From: Mycobacterium sp. Z3061
Lineage (GTDB): Bacteria; Actinomycetota; Actinomycetes; Mycobacteriales; Mycobacteriaceae
Reading direction: 5' to 3'
Length of the DNA: 64,000 nt
Assembly (NCBI RefSeq): GCF_031583025.1
Contig: NZ_CP134062.1
Coordinates: forward strand, 2,914,001 to 2,978,000
Within the stretch, counting starts at the first letter, position 1; every line of letters begins with the position of its first letter. The position numbers were made by a program, and so were the translations under genes. This document shows, in pieces, positions 53,657-63,872 of the stretch. The notes beneath the pieces are model-generated. The model was not told where the DNA came from. It saw only the letters and a program-made list of their open reading frames with translations, and searched no databases.

Positions 53657-55408
53657 GTGGTTGGCTCTTCTATCCCCGCTGTGCTGCGCGAACGCGCCAG
53701 CCTGAATCCCAACGCCCCGGCGCTCACCTACATCAACTACGACCAGGAGTGGGAAGGCGTCGAAGAGACGCTGACCTGGGCGCAGTTGCACCGCCGCACG
53801 CTCAACATCGCCGAGCAGCTCAAGCAGAACGGTGCGCCCGGTGACCGGGCGCTGATCCTTGCGCCCCAGGGCCTCGAATACGTCGTCGGATTCCTGGGCG
53901 CGCTGCAGGCCGGTTTCATCGGTGTCCCGCTGTCGGTGCCCTACGGCGGCGCCCACGACGAGCGGACCATTTCCGTGCTGGCCGACACCGCACCGTCGGT
54001 GATCCTGACCACCTCGGCCGCCGTCGGCAACGTCAAGGAATGTGTCGAGCCGCAGGCGGGTGAAAATCCACCGGCGATCCTGGAAGTCGATCTGCTGGAC
54101 CTCGATTCCCGGCCGAAGTCCTCCCGCCCGGGCAGTGCCGCCGACGAGGGGTCGCGAACGTCGTACCTGCAGTACACGTCCGGCTCGACGCGCACACCCG
54201 CCGGCGTCACGGTCTCCAACGCCAACGTGTTCGCCAATTTCGAACAGATCATGGCCGACTTCTTCGTCAACGAGGGCGGTGTGCCGCCCGCCGACCTGGA
54301 CGTGGTGTCCTGGCTGCCGCTCTACCACGACATGGGCCTGCTGCTCGGGGCGATCATGCCGATCCTGGCCGGCCGGCGCACGGTGCTGACCAGTCCGGTG
54401 GCGTTCCTGCAGCGTCCGGCCCGCTGGCCGCAGCTGATGGCCCGCTACGGGACCACCATCTCCGCCGGACCGAATTTCGCGTTCGACATCGCCGTCCGCA
54501 AGACCTCCGACGAGGATCTGGCCGGGTTCGATCTGAGTGGCGTGCACACCGTCCTCAACGGCAGTGAGCGGGTCCAGCCGGCGACTCTGAAGCGATTCGC
54601 CGACCGCTTCGCCCGGTTCGGCTTTGCCGCCAAAGCGTTGCGGCCGGCCTACGGCATGGCCGAAGCGACGGTGTACATCGCCACCCGCAAGGTCGGCGAC
54701 CCACCCGAGATCGTGGATTTCGATTCCGAGAAGCTGCCGGACGGCCATGCGGTACGGGTTGAAAAGGGAAGCGGCACACCGCTTGTCAGCTACGGCGTGC
54801 CGAAGTCGCAACTTGTCCGGATCGTCGACGGTGACACCTCTACCGAGTGCCCGGAGGGTACGGTCGGCGAGATCTGGGTGCTGGGCGGCAACGTCGCGTC
54901 CGGTTACTGGGAGAAGCCGGAGACGACGGCCAACACGTTCGGGGCGACGATCGTCAACCCGTCGGAAGGCACGCCGGCGGGTCCGTGGCTGCGCACCGGA
55001 GATTCCGGATTTCTTTCCGGCGGTGAGCTTTTCATCATGGGCCGGATCAAGGATCTGCTGATCGTCTACGGCCGCAACCATTCTCCCGACGACATCGAAG
55101 CGACCATCCAGGAGATCAGCGCCGGCCGGTGCGCGGCGATCGCGGTTCCGCAGGACGGCGTCGAGAAGCTGGCCGCCATCGTCGAGATCAAACAGAAGAG
55201 CGAGGAGTCGGCGGAAGACATGGCGGAGCGCCTCGGGGTGCTCAAGCGCGACATCACCGCCGCGATCTTCGACTCGCACGGGCTGAACGTCGCCGATCTG
55301 GTGCTGGTGTCGCCCGGGTCGATCCCGATCACCACCAGCGGCAAGATCCGCCGGCAGCAGTCGGTGCAGATGTACGAGGACAAGGCGTTCGCCCGGCTGG
55401 ACGCCTGA
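53657..55408 (+). CDS. fadD24: Long-chain fatty acyl-AMP ligase FadD24
   Basis: From GTG 53657 the protein has 583 residues, the normal length of mycobacterial FAALs; the frame is open back to 53495 and a GTG at 53645 is an alternative. ANL motifs: the P-loop [14 protein letters not shown] (~170), [18 protein letters not shown]-like [48 protein letters not shown] and the catalytic Lys of TTSGKIRR. FAALs form acyl-adenylates and load them onto partner PKS. With the fadD25 equivalent reduced to a C-terminal fragment, this is the only complete ligase in the locus and so the likely loader for all three pks. Confidence 0.93.
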   Translation: MVGSSIPAVLRERASLNPNAPALTYINYDQEWEGVEETLTWAQLHRRTLNIAEQLKQNGAPGDRALILAPQGLEYVVGFLGALQAGFIGVPLSVPYGGAHDERTISVLADTAPSVILTTSAAVGNVKECVEPQAGENPPAILEVDLLDLDSRPKSSRPGSAADEGSRTSYLQYTSGSTRTPAGVTVSNANVFANFEQIMADFFVNEGGVPPADLDVVSWLPLYHDMGLLLGAIMPILAGRRTVLTSPVAFLQRPARWPQLMARYGTTISAGPNFAFDIAVRKTSDEDLAGFDLSGVHTVLNGSERVQPATLKRFADRFARFGFAAKALRPAYGMAEATVYIATRKVGDPPEIVDFDSEKLPDGHAVRVEKGSGTPLVSYGVPKSQLVRIVDGDTSTECPEGTVGEIWVLGGNVASGYWEKPETTANTFGATIVNPSEGTPAGPWLRTGDSGFLSGGELFIMGRIKDLLIVYGRNHSPDDIEATIQEISAGRCAAIAVPQDGVEKLAAIVEIKQKSEESAEDMAERLGVLKRDITAAIFDSHGLNVADLVLVSPGSIPITTSGKIRRQQSVQMYEDKAFARLDA

Positions 55409-55416
55409 CCGGCCCC

Positions 55417-55998
55417 ATGAGCAAGCCCGCCCGGATACCGCTGCTGCCTGTCGAGGAGGCCAGGGCCGCCGCCGATGAAGCCGGCGTGCCGGACTACATG
55501 GCCGAGCTCAGCATCTTCCAGACGCTGCTGAACCATCCGCAGTTGGCCCGGGTGCTCAACGACCTGCTCGCCACCATGCTCTGGCACGGCACCCTCGACC
55601 GCAGACTGCGTGAGCTGGCGATCATGCGCATCGGGTGGCTGACCGAGTGCAACTACGAGTGGACCCAGCACTGGCGGGTGGCCTCGCGCCTCGGCGTGTC
55701 TGCCGAGGACCTGTTGGGTGTGCGGGATTGGCAGGGCCACAACGGGTTCGGGCCCACCGAGCGAGCCGTGCTGGCGGCCACCGACGACGTCGTGCGCGAC
55801 GGCGCGGTAAGCGCCGCGAGCTGGGCGGCCTGCGAACGCGAATTGGGTGGTGAAAAAACGGTTCTCATCGAGCTGGTCACCGTCATCGGCGCGTGGCGGA
55901 TGGTCGCGTCGATTCTGCAGAGCCTGGAGGTTCCGCTGGAGGACGGGGTGGCCGCCTGGCCGCCCGACGGCCGGGCCCCCTCGTCGGCTGATCGGTAG
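55417..55998 (+). CDS. AhpD/carboxymuconolactone decarboxylase-like protein, Rv1531-like
   Basis: The 193-residue all-helical protein starts at ATG 55417, 8 bases after fadD24, so probably in one operon. The AhpD-like core is RLRELAIMRIGWLTECNYEWTQHW, with one cysteine and a histidine seven residues later instead of the CxxC redox pair of AhpD. M. tuberculosis has an alcohol dehydrogenase (Rv1530) between the two genes; it is missing here. Function unknown; a peroxide-related or decarboxylase role should not be assumed. Confidence 0.82.
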   Translation: MSKPARIPLLPVEEARAAADEAGVPDYMAELSIFQTLLNHPQLARVLNDLLATMLWHGTLDRRLRELAIMRIGWLTECNYEWTQHWRVASRLGVSAEDLLGVRDWQGHNGFGPTERAVLAATDDVVRDGAVSAASWAACERELGGEKTVLIELVTVIGAWRMVASILQSLEVPLEDGVAAWPPDGRAPSSADR

Positions 55999-56015
55999 GG
56001 CGTAGCGTCGGCGGC

Positions 56016-57134
56016 ATGCGAACCAGAGTTGCCGAGATGCTCGGCGTCGAGTTTCCGATCTGCGCCTTCAGTCACTGCCGCGACGTAGTGGCCGCGGTGA
56101 CCAACGCGGGCGGGTTCGGGGTACTCGGAGCGACCGCCCACAGTCCGAAGCGGCTGGAGAGTGAGCTCACCTGGATCGAGGAGCAGACGCACGGCAAGCC
56201 CTATGGAGTGGATCTGCTGCTGCCGCCGAAGTACGTCGGGGCCGACACCGGCGGCGTCAACTCACGACAGGCCCAGGATCTGTTGCCGGCCGAGCATCGG
56301 GCGTTCGTCGACGACATCCTGACGCGTTACGGCGTCGCGCCGCACGCCGAGCAGGAAGAGGTGATCAGGGGAGGGCTCAACATCTCTCCCAAGGGCTATG
56401 AACCGCTGCTCGAAGTCGCCTTCAACCACAACATCCGGTTGATCGCCAGCGCGCTCGGGCCGCCGCCGCACGACCTGGTCGAGCGGGCACACAGCCACGA
56501 CGTACTGGTGGCCGCGCTGGCCGGTACCACCGAGCACGCGCGGCGGCACGCGGCGGCGGGGGTGGACCTGATCGTCGCGCAGGGCACCGAGGCGGGCGGG
56601 CACACCGGCGAGGTGTCGACCATGGTGCTGGTTCCCGAAGTGGTGGATGCCGTGGCGCCGACGCCCGTGCTGGCGGCAGGCGGCATCGCCCGCGGCCGGC
56701 AGATCGCGGCCGCGCTGGCGCTGGGCGCCGAAGGAGTGTGGTGCGGATCGGTGTGGCTGACCACCGAGGAAGCCGAGACCGCGCCGGTGGTGAAGGACAA
56801 ATTCCTGGCCGCGAAATCGTCGGACACGGTGCGATCCCGGTCGATGACCGGAAAGCCGGCCCGCATGCTGCGCACCGCCTGGACCGAGGAGTGGGAACGG
56901 CCCGACACCCCGGACCCGTTGGGGATGCCGCTGCAGACGGCCCTGATCACCGACTCCCAGGTGCGGATCAACCAAGCCGCCGCCCACCCCGGGGCGAAAG
57001 CCCGGGATCTGGCGACCTACTTCGTCGGCCAGGTGGTCGGCTCGCTGGACCGGGTCCGGCCGACGCGTGCGGTGGTGCTCGACATGGTCGAGGAATACAT
57101 CGACACCATCACCCGCCTGACCGATGTGACATAG
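56016..57134 (+). CDS. Nitronate monooxygenase-family flavoprotein, Rv1533-like
   Basis: The 372-residue FMN-dependent TIM-barrel protein starts at ATG 56016. Signatures: the N-terminal PICAFSHCRDVVAAVTNAGGFGVLGA, the phosphate-binding AQGTEAGGHTGEVST and the AAGGIARGRQIAAALALGAEGVWCGS segment. Family members oxidise alkyl nitronates or act as enoyl reductases/NADH:quinone reductases; the substrate here is not evident. It lies 17 bases after the AhpD-like gene and is likely co-transcribed with it. Rv1532c of M. tuberculosis is absent. Confidence 0.87.
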   Translation: MRTRVAEMLGVEFPICAFSHCRDVVAAVTNAGGFGVLGATAHSPKRLESELTWIEEQTHGKPYGVDLLLPPKYVGADTGGVNSRQAQDLLPAEHRAFVDDILTRYGVAPHAEQEEVIRGGLNISPKGYEPLLEVAFNHNIRLIASALGPPPHDLVERAHSHDVLVAALAGTTEHARRHAAAGVDLIVAQGTEAGGHTGEVSTMVLVPEVVDAVAPTPVLAAGGIARGRQIAAALALGAEGVWCGSVWLTTEEAETAPVVKDKFLAAKSSDTVRSRSMTGKPARMLRTAWTEEWERPDTPDPLGMPLQTALITDSQVRINQAAAHPGAKARDLATYFVGQVVGSLDRVRPTRAVVLDMVEEYIDTITRLTDVT

Positions 57135-57309
57135 CGAACTCACAGCGAAACGTAACCTGGTGATCGCCTCGGGGCAGGTGCTGTTTTACCAGTTCAGGAC
57201 CGTTATTGCTGAGGGAACGCTGTGGGCGCCCGTAGCGAAAGCATAAAGATCGCGAAACCGTGGGGTGCCGCGTTGACCGAGGCTCGCGAGTCGTGCATTA
57301 TCGGTCAGG

Positions 57310-57475
57310 CAGGCACCTCGTTAGGTGAGGCGGCTACACGAACACAGGCCACTGACCCCGAACGTCGAAAGACGCCCCGGGTCAGGACAGCTCCTCCCGG
57401 CTTAAGGGTTGAGCCCAGGTGGCTTCCGGTTTACCGGACACGTCGGGTAGTGCCAAAGCTCTGACGAGAGGGGTG
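57310..57475 (+). ncRNA. M-box (ykoK-type) Mg2+ riboswitch leader
   Basis: The segment matches the M-box consensus in order: CGTTAGGTGAGGC, ACAGGCCACTG, the P4-type CGTCGAAAGACG, AGCTCCTCCCGGCTTAAGGG, TTGAGCCCAGGTGGC and the closing CCAAAGCTCTGACGAGAG. M. tuberculosis has an M-box at the equivalent place before Rv1535. M-boxes bind several Mg2+ ions and lower downstream expression when Mg2+ is plentiful. The expression platform is not obvious; 280 bases separate the aptamer from the Rv1535-like gene. Confidence 0.93.
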
Positions 57476-57576
57476 CGGATTTCCGGCGGATCGTCGGCTA
57501 TCTGTTCTCCTTCGTGCGCGCAATAGATCACGCGGATATTCGCGTGGGTCGTGAACCGAGAGGAGGTGAGGGACGC

Positions 57577-57657
57577 ATGAGTTCCAGTGGCAGTCCGGGT
57601 CGATATCCGGGCGATGTTTCGTCCCTGACCGGTCTCCGGTGCGACGTTCTCGGCTGA
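57577..57657 (+). CDS. Candidate 26-codon leader ORF between M-box and Rv1535-like gene
   Basis: ATG 57577 follows one of the best ribosome sites in the window (GAGAGGAGGTGAGG, about 7 bases upstream) and encodes MSSSGSPGRYPGDVSSLTGL plus six more residues before TGA at 57655. It lies in the riboswitch leader, about 100 bases after the aptamer and 100 bases before the Rv1535-like start. The peptide has no recognisable domain. It could be a regulatory uORF whose translation couples Mg2+ sensing to the downstream gene; expression is inferred. Confidence 0.45.
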   Translation: MSSSGSPGRYPGDVSSLTGLRCDVLG

Positions 57658-57756
57658 GCCGTTAACCACGCTCCTATCGGAACCGTTGCGGGACGGGACT
57701 TCCCAAGAATCTTTGAAGGTCCACCTGTCAACGTTTGATCCTGTTAGGAGGCGATC

Positions 57757-57987
57757 ATGACCGCTGCCCTGTTTGACGAAGTCGTTACCGTTACCGCTGC
57801 GCCCAAGCTGCACGTGGTGCGTGACGTCCCGGCCGCGCCGGCGCCGAAGAAGGCCCGCCGCGCCGAAGAGGTGCTCGCAGCCGGAGGCGACCCGCTGGTG
57901 GCCGGCGCCGCACGCCTGCTCAACATCCCGCTGCGGCACATGTACGCCGCGCTGTGGCGCATCGGTGTTCTCGAGGTTCAGGCGTAA
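57757..57987 (+). CDS. Small conserved protein, Rv1535-like, under M-box control
   Basis: The 76-residue protein starts at ATG 57757 with TTAGGAGG 5 bases upstream. A variable N terminus with an Ala/Pro/Lys stretch (PAAPAPKKARRAEE) is followed by a compact, probably helical C terminus (AAGGDPLVAGAARLLNIPLRHMYAALWRIGVLEVQA). There is no signal peptide and no membrane helix. Size and context fit M. tuberculosis Rv1535, whose function is unknown. Regulation by the upstream M-box implies a role under Mg2+ limitation. Confidence 0.85.
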   Translation: MTAALFDEVVTVTAAPKLHVVRDVPAAPAPKKARRAEEVLAAGGDPLVAGAARLLNIPLRHMYAALWRIGVLEVQA

Positions 57988-58009
57988 CCCATGGACATTG
58001 CGCTAGCCG

Positions 58010-58070
58010 GGACTCCGAGGGGTTAGCCGACCGCAGGTGCGTCCTGCGGCGGGCCAACCCCTCGGAGTCC
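58010..58070 (+). terminator. Large nested hairpin after the Rv1535-like gene
   Basis: GGACTCCGAGGGGTT (58010-58024) pairs perfectly with 58056-58070. The loop contains a second perfect stem, CCGCAGG/CCTGCGG (58031-58037 and 58043-58049). It lies 22 bases after the stop of the Rv1535-like gene and before the ileS promoter, so it should act as a terminator and insulator. No U-tract is present. Confidence 0.75.
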
Positions 58071-58120
58071 TCTAGAATCAACACAGCAGCATCAATCTAG
58101 AATCACCACACCAGCGTCGA
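58071..58120 (+). repeat. Tandem 25-bp repeat with two -10-like elements upstream of the T-box
   Basis: Two adjacent 25-base units (58071-58095 and 58096-58120) agree at 21 of 25 positions; both begin TCTAGAATCA. Each contains TAGAAT, a good SigA -10 hexamer, so the repeat may provide two tandem ileS transcription starts exactly 25 bases apart. The second unit runs into the beginning of the T-box stem I. Confidence 0.5.
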
Positions 58121-58256
58121 TCCGGCCATCACCGGGGAGCTTTCGGAAGAACAGCCATCCGGCCCAGTAGAACCGAACGGGCAGGCCCGTCACAGCCTTT
58201 CGAGTGGTCACGCGGGAGCGTGACAAGCGGGGTGGTACCGCGGCGCTCGCGCACCA
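58108..58256 (+). ncRNA. T-box riboswitch leader of ileS
   Basis: The conserved T-box sequence GGGGTGGTACCGCGG lies at 58229-58243, with the TGGT that pairs with the uncharged tRNA acceptor end. Upstream, a short stem I shows an ATC isoleucine specifier in CCGGCCATCACCGG, followed by GGGAGCTTTCGGAAGAAC and CCCAGTAGAACCGAACGGG. This is the layout of the actinobacterial ileS T-boxes, which have a reduced stem I and act on translation by sequestering the ribosome site. It senses uncharged tRNA-Ile and raises IleS production. Confidence 0.93.
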
Positions 58257-58309
58257 GCGCAACCGTCGTCCCCGTGCCTGAACTCATCGAGGCGCCGGAG
58301 ACTAACCAC

Positions 58310-61300
58310 GTGAGCGACGAAGCTGAACTCGAAGCCGACCGCACCGCCTATCCGAAGCTGGCCAGCGGGGCGCCCGACTTCCCGGCGCTCGAGCTCGAAG
58401 TGCTCGACTACTGGTTCCGCGACGACACCTTCCGGGCCAGCATCGCCCGCCGGGACGGCGCCCGCGAGTACGTCTTCTACGACGGCCCCCCGTTCGCCAA
58501 CGGCCTGCCGCACTACGGGCACCTGTTGACCGGCTATGTCAAGGACATCGTGCCGCGCTACCGCACCATGCGCGGCGACAAGGTGGAGCGCCGATTCGGT
58601 TGGGACACACACGGTTTGCCCGCCGAGCTGGAAGTCGAGCGGCAGCTGGGCATCACCGACAAGTCGCAGATCGACTCGATGGGGATCGCCGCCTTCAACG
58701 ACGCCTGCCGTGCCTCGGTGCTGCGCTACACCGACGAATGGCAGCAGTACGTCACCCGACAGGCACGCTGGGTGGACTTCGACAATGACTACAAGACACT
58801 CGATCCCAGCTATATGGAGTCGGTGATCTGGGCGTTCAAACAGCTGTGGGACAAAGGCCTGGCCTACGAGGGCTACCGGGTGTTGCCGTACTGCTGGCGC
58901 GACGAGACCCCGTTGTCCAATCACGAACTGCGGATGGACGACGACGTCTACCAGAGCCGCCAGGACCCGGCCCTCACCGTCGGCTTCCCGGTAGTGGGCG
59001 GCGAGTCAGAAAATGGACTGGCTGGTGCCTTCCTTCTCATCTGGACGACGACGCCGTGGACCCTGCCGTCCAACCTCGCGGTCGCGGTCAATCCCGACGT
59101 CACCTACGTCCAGGTGCGGGCGGGCGAACGGCGATTCGTGCTGGCCGAGGCCCGGCTGGCCGCGTATGCCCGCGAACTCGGGGAAGAGCCCGAAGTGCTT
59201 GGCACCTACCGGGGCGCGGATCTGCTCGGCACCCGCTACCAGCCACCGTTTGCGTACTTCATGGACTCGCCCAAGGCTTTTCAAGTGCTCTCCGCCGACT
59301 TCGTCACCACCGAGGACGGCACCGGCCTGGTGCACATGGCGCCGGCCTACGGCGAGGACGACATGGCGACCACCGACCCCGTCGGCATCGTGCCGGTCAC
59401 CCCGGTGGACGCCAAGGGCCGCTTCGACGCGACGGTCCCGGACTATCAGGGCCAGCACGTCTTTGAGGCCAACCCGCAGATCATCCGCGACCTGAAGAAC
59501 GGAACCGGTCCCGCCGCGGCCAACGGAGCGGTGTTGCTGCGACACGAGACCTACGAGCACCCGTACCCACACTGCTGGCGCTGCCGCAACCCGTTGATCT
59601 ACCGCGCGGTGTCGTCGTGGTTCGTGCGGGTGACCCAGTTCCGCGACCGGATGGTGGAACTCAACCAGCAGATCACCTGGTATCCCGAGCACGTCAAGGA
59701 CGGACAGTTCGGCAAGTGGCTGCAGGGTGCCCGCGACTGGTCCATCTCACGAAACCGCTACTGGGGCACCCCGATCCCGGTGTGGAAGTCCGACGATCCG
59801 GCCTACCCCCGCATCGACGTGTACGGCAGCCTCGACGAGCTGGAACGCGACTTCGGGGTCCGGCCGAAGAATCTGCACCGGCCCTACATCGACGAACTCA
59901 CCCGCCCCAACCCCGACGACCCCACCGGCAACAGCACCATGCGCCGGATCTCCGACGTGCTCGACGTGTGGTTCGATTCGGGCTCAATGCCGTATGCGCA
60001 GGTGCACTACCCGTTCGAGAACAAGGAGTGGTTCGACGGGGTCCAGAGCGACGACCCTGACAAGCAGGTCGACGGCCACTACCCGGGTGACTTCATCGTC
60101 GAGTACATCGGGCAGACCCGCGGCTGGTTCTACACGTTGCATGTGCTGGCCACCGCGCTGTTCGACCGGCCGTCGTTCAAAACCTGTGTGGCCCACGGGA
60201 TCGTGCTGGGTTCGGACGGGCAGAAGATGAGCAAGTCACTGCGCAACTACCCGGATGTGACCGAGGTGTTCGACCGCGACGGGTCCGACGCCATGCGGTG
60301 GTTCCTGATGGCATCGCCGATCCTGCGCGGCGGCAACCTGATCGTCACCGAACAGGGCATCCGGGACGGAGTCCGGCAGGTGCTGCTGCCGTTCTGGAAC
60401 GCTTACAGCTTCCTGGCTTTGTACGCACCGAAAGTCGGTGTGTGGCGCACCGATTCGACACACGTGCTGGACCGCTACATCCTGGCCAAACTGGCGGTGC
60501 TGCGGGACGACCTGACTGCGTCGCTGGACATCTGTGACATCTCCGGTGCCTGCGAACAGCTGCGCCAGTTCACCGAGGCGCTGACGAACTGGTATGTGCG
60601 ACGGTCCCGTTCGCGGTTCTGGGTGGAAGACGCGGACGCGATCGACACCCTGCACACGGTGCTGGAGGTGACCGCGCGACTGGCCGCCCCACTGCTGCCG
60701 TTGATCACCGAGATGATCTGGCGTGGCCTGACCGGCGGGCGTTCGGTGCACCTGACGGACTGGCCGCAGGCGGGTGAGGTGCCGGCCGATGCCGCACTGG
60801 TGGCCGCCATGGACCAGGTGCGCGACGTGTGCTCGGCGGCGTCGTCCCTGCGCAAGGCCAAGAAGTTGCGGGTGCGCTTGCCTCTGCTGAAATTGACTGT
60901 GGCAGTTGAGGACCCGGATCAGCTCCAACCGTTCACCGAGTTGATCGGCGACGAACTCAACGTCAAGCAGGTCGAGTTGACCGACGCGATCGACACCTAC
61001 GGCCGATTCGAGCTCACCGTCAATGCGCGGGTCGCGGGGCCGCGGTTGGGCAAGGACGTGCAGGCGGCCATCAAGGCCGTCAAAGCGGGGGAGGGCGTGG
61101 TCAACCCGGACGGAACCCTGTCCGCCGGACCCGCGGTGCTGCAACCGGAGGAGTACAGCTCGCGACTGGTGGCCGCCGACCCGGAGTTCACCGCGGCGTT
61201 GCCGGGTGGCGCCGGGCTCGTGGTTCTGGACGGCACCGTGACGCCGGAGCTGGAGGCAGAGGGCTGGGCCAAAGACCGCATCCGGGAACTGCAGGAGCTG

Positions 61301-61501
61301 CGCAAGTCGACCGGGCTGGACGTCTCCGACCGCATCGCCGTGGTGATGTCGGTGCCCGGCGAGCGTGCCGCGTGGGCGGCGACGCATCGCGACCTCATCG
61401 CCGGTGAAATCCTGGCCACCGGTTTCGAATTCGGGGAACCCACCGATGGAACGGAGATCGGTGACGGTGTGCGGGTATCCATCCAACGCGTATCGGCTTA
61501 G
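58310..61501 (+). CDS. ileS: Isoleucyl-tRNA synthetase
   Basis: From GTG 58310 ([24 protein letters not shown] 9 bases upstream) the protein has 1,063 residues, slightly longer than M. tuberculosis IleS because of an acidic N-terminal extension. Class I motifs: HYGH in [15 protein letters not shown] and KMSKS in [13 protein letters not shown]. The CP1 editing domain is recognisable by [14 protein letters not shown] and the [15 protein letters not shown] segment. The sequence is the eukaryote-like IleS2 type typical of mycobacteria. An insertion ([19 protein letters not shown]) lengthens one loop relative to the M. tuberculosis protein. Expression is controlled by the T-box leader. Confidence 0.96.
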   Translation: MSDEAELEADRTAYPKLASGAPDFPALELEVLDYWFRDDTFRASIARRDGAREYVFYDGPPFANGLPHYGHLLTGYVKDIVPRYRTMRGDKVERRFGWDTHGLPAELEVERQLGITDKSQIDSMGIAAFNDACRASVLRYTDEWQQYVTRQARWVDFDNDYKTLDPSYMESVIWAFKQLWDKGLAYEGYRVLPYCWRDETPLSNHELRMDDDVYQSRQDPALTVGFPVVGGESENGLAGAFLLIWTTTPWTLPSNLAVAVNPDVTYVQVRAGERRFVLAEARLAAYARELGEEPEVLGTYRGADLLGTRYQPPFAYFMDSPKAFQVLSADFVTTEDGTGLVHMAPAYGEDDMATTDPVGIVPVTPVDAKGRFDATVPDYQGQHVFEANPQIIRDLKNGTGPAAANGAVLLRHETYEHPYPHCWRCRNPLIYRAVSSWFVRVTQFRDRMVELNQQITWYPEHVKDGQFGKWLQGARDWSISRNRYWGTPIPVWKSDDPAYPRIDVYGSLDELERDFGVRPKNLHRPYIDELTRPNPDDPTGNSTMRRISDVLDVWFDSGSMPYAQVHYPFENKEWFDGVQSDDPDKQVDGHYPGDFIVEYIGQTRGWFYTLHVLATALFDRPSFKTCVAHGIVLGSDGQKMSKSLRNYPDVTEVFDRDGSDAMRWFLMASPILRGGNLIVTEQGIRDGVRQVLLPFWNAYSFLALYAPKVGVWRTDSTHVLDRYILAKLAVLRDDLTASLDICDISGACEQLRQFTEALTNWYVRRSRSRFWVEDADAIDTLHTVLEVTARLAAPLLPLITEMIWRGLTGGRSVHLTDWPQAGEVPADAALVAAMDQVRDVCSAASSLRKAKKLRVRLPLLKLTVAVEDPDQLQPFTELIGDELNVKQVELTDAIDTYGRFELTVNARVAGPRLGKDVQAAIKAVKAGEGVVNPDGTLSAGPAVLQPEEYSSRLVAADPEFTAALPGGAGLVVLDGTVTPELEAEGWAKDRIRELQELRKSTGLDVSDRIAVVMSVPGERAAWAATHRDLIAGEILATGFEFGEPTDGTEIGDGVRVSIQRVSA

Positions 61502-61525
61502 TACACAGCCAGAACGGAGGCGACG

Positions 61526-62746
61526 ATGCGGGTGCTGGGAATGTTCCGCGTGCACAACGGTGCGGACATCCTGCCTCGGGTCCTGGATTCGTTGTCCGGT
61601 TGGTGTGACGACATCTACGCGATCGACGACCGCAGCACCGACAACTCCGCCGACATTCTGGCGCAGCACCCGGCGGTGACCAACGTCGTTCGCGCCCGGC
61701 CGGATCTGCCGCAGACGCCGTGGCTGATCCCGGAACCGCCGGGGCTGGAATTGCTCTACCGCATGGCCGATTTCTGCCGGCCCGACTGGATCGCGATGAT
61801 CGACTCCGACCAGGTGGTCGAGACCGACGTCGACGTGCGCGGCATGCTGGCCGATATTCCGGCCGACGTGGCGGCGCTGATGTGCCCGATGATCCCGACG
61901 TGGCATGACCCGGAGTTTCCCGAGATGATCCCGGTCATGGGGCCGGCGGAATCGGTACGCGGACCGTTCTGGCGCTGGCATCCGGGCCTGCGGGCCGGGA
62001 CACGGATGATCCACAACCCGCACTGGCCGGCCAACATCACCGAGCACGGTCGCATCGGAATGGTTTACGACGTTCGCCTGGTGCACCACGGTTGGTCCAC
62101 GCTGGCCGAACGAGTCGCCAAGGTCGATCACTACCGCAGAATCGACCCGGACTGCCGGCTCAACTACGGCGTCCCGTACGACCGCGCGCTGTTGTTCGGT
62201 TACGCCCGCGACGAGGTCGACCTGCTCGAGGCCGACTACCGCAGGCGTGTCCAGGGCGATTTCGATCCGGCCGAAGTGGGTGCGTGCCTGCCGATCGAGC
62301 GCGAGCACCTCGCAATCGGAGCCGGCTACGGTCCGCGCGCGGGCGCTTTCCACCCCGGTATCGACCTCGCCGCCGCCCCGGGCACCGCCATCCACGCTGT
62401 GTCATCCGGGACCGTCAGTTGCACAGCCGATCTCGACGACGACGGGTTGCGGCGGGTGGTGGTGTCCAACGTCGGCGTCGACATGGTGTACGTGTTCCGG
62501 CCCGACCGTGAGCACCGGGTGGGCGACGACATCGCCGCGGGCACGCAGATCGGCGTCGTCGGCCCGGAAGCCGAATCGGCCGACGGCTACCTGCATTTCG
62601 AGGTTCATGCCGACGGCAGACATACCAGCCCGCTGCGGTACCTGGGCAACCTGGGCCTGCTGCCGTGGCCGCCGCGAGGGCGGCCCCGGCCGGTGTCGGG
62701 TACATATCCGGCGGTGACGCCGTGCAGTATCACCATTCCTGTGTGA
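61526..62746 (+). CDS. GT2-family glycosyltransferase fused to a degenerate LytM/M23 domain
   Basis: The 406-residue protein starts at ATG 61526 after ACGGAGGCGACG, 24 bases beyond ileS. Residues 1-~255 are a GT-A glycosyltransferase: the N terminus [28 protein letters not shown] (34-41) and the DxD-like MIDSDQV (91-97). Residues ~262-370 form a LytM/M23 barrel: [17 protein letters not shown] with H276/D280, [14 protein letters not shown] and LHFEVHADG with H357. The metal ligands are thus present, but the first His of the HLH motif is Y355, and the YxHL catalytic His region reads VYVFRP, so endopeptidase activity is doubtful. There is no signal peptide, placing both parts in the cytoplasm. 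I infer a sugar-transfer enzyme with an added binding domain. Confidence 0.85.
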   Translation: MRVLGMFRVHNGADILPRVLDSLSGWCDDIYAIDDRSTDNSADILAQHPAVTNVVRARPDLPQTPWLIPEPPGLELLYRMADFCRPDWIAMIDSDQVVETDVDVRGMLADIPADVAALMCPMIPTWHDPEFPEMIPVMGPAESVRGPFWRWHPGLRAGTRMIHNPHWPANITEHGRIGMVYDVRLVHHGWSTLAERVAKVDHYRRIDPDCRLNYGVPYDRALLFGYARDEVDLLEADYRRRVQGDFDPAEVGACLPIEREHLAIGAGYGPRAGAFHPGIDLAAAPGTAIHAVSSGTVSCTADLDDDGLRRVVVSNVGVDMVYVFRPDREHRVGDDIAAGTQIGVVGPEAESADGYLHFEVHADGRHTSPLRYLGNLGLLPWPPRGRPRPVSGTYPAVTPCSITIPV

Positions 62747-63740
62747 GCCGCTCGGCGACGGCGCGCGCGGACCGGATGGCCGACCGCGCCTCCTGCAAGA
62801 TCTTGGCTGGATGCTGCTCGTCCAGCTCGCCCAGCCGGTTGTAGCGATCGACCCCGAATCCCGCCGACTCCAAACGGATATCGAACGGCAGCACCAGTGT
62901 TCGCAGCGCCTCGAAGTGCAGATAGGGAACCACCGGCTGGCCGGTCACCAGCAGGCACGTCGACCGGTGCATACCCACCGTTTGCGCGGCGAAGGTGTAG
63001 GTGTCACCGGAATTGGCCCGGCGGTTGTCCGGGTCGGGCGATGGTGTTTCGAGCAGTGTGACCGGGACGCCGAGGTCATTGCTGGTTGGCGGGAATCGCC
63101 AGACGGCCCGGTCGCGGTGCGGCCGATCGATCCGTCGTTGCGCGTGCTCCTGAACCTCGCGCGTGTCAAGCCCGAGCGCTTCGCCGGCGGCCGCGGCCAA
63201 CAGGTCGAACTCGGTGCGGGCCTGCGGTGCGATGAGGGCGACGGCGTCTCGTTCGGAATCCATGAGTTCGCGCGAGGCGGCGGCCAGCACCACGTGGCCG
63301 ATGCGCCGCCCGGTCGCCACCTCGCGTGCGTAGGCCACCCGCAGCCGGTTGGTGTACCGGCCGCCGCCGATCACCAGCAGGTAATCGAAATCGTCTGCAC
63401 TGGGCCGTGATTCACCGATGAGCCCCAGCTCGTCCGCGAGCGCCGATATCTTGTCCAGCTGTGCAGCGGGCATATTAAGCCGCGGGATCAGCCACCGGAC
63501 CGCGCCGGCGGCGTCCTGGCTGTGCACCCGGCCCGCGCCCGCCCGCGCCCGTGCCCGGTAATCCCACACCGTGCTGAACTCGTCGAGCCACGCCAACCGC
63601 GCCGCGAGACCGAGGCCGGGCGGGACCGCTCCGCCGAACATCGCCACCAACTCGCTCAGCGCCGGATGGGTGGCCCAGGCCTGGATCTCCCGGCGAACTT
63701 CGGTCGCGACGTCAGCGGATCCGGTATTCGACGGACACAC
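62730..63740 (-). CDS. Hypothetical protein
   Basis: The 336-residue protein starts at GTG 63740. Its N-terminal ~110 residues are helical. A Rossmann-like alpha/beta section ([21 protein letters not shown], then [14 protein letters not shown]) is followed by an acidic [16 protein letters not shown] stretch and a second sheet section ([23 protein letters not shown]). The GGG turn and the late VTGQP strand are loosely like DUF218/YdcF proteins, but no diagnostic acidic cluster is clear. No membrane segment is present. It is convergent with the GT2-LytM gene (17-base overlap) and divergent from the epimerase gene. Not recognised. Confidence 0.72.
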   Translation of the reverse strand: MCPSNTGSADVATEVRREIQAWATHPALSELVAMFGGAVPPGLGLAARLAWLDEFSTVWDYRARARAGAGRVHSQDAAGAVRWLIPRLNMPAAQLDKISALADELGLIGESRPSADDFDYLLVIGGGRYTNRLRVAYAREVATGRRIGHVVLAAASRELMDSERDAVALIAPQARTEFDLLAAAAGEALGLDTREVQEHAQRRIDRPHRDRAVWRFPPTSNDLGVPVTLLETPSPDPDNRRANSGDTYTFAAQTVGMHRSTCLLVTGQPVVPYLHFEALRTLVLPFDIRLESAGFGVDRYNRLGELDEQHPAKILQEARSAIRSARAVAERLTQEW

Positions 63741-63872
63741 CGAGGAACCCCCCTCTCAGTCTCTACGGCCACCGTACGTGTCGGGGCCGCTTAACCCGGC
63801 GCGCCACGACGGGCCAGTAAGCTATGAGCCGGTTCAGCGAAGAACGGCACGGAACGTGGGGGGCTTTGTGCG

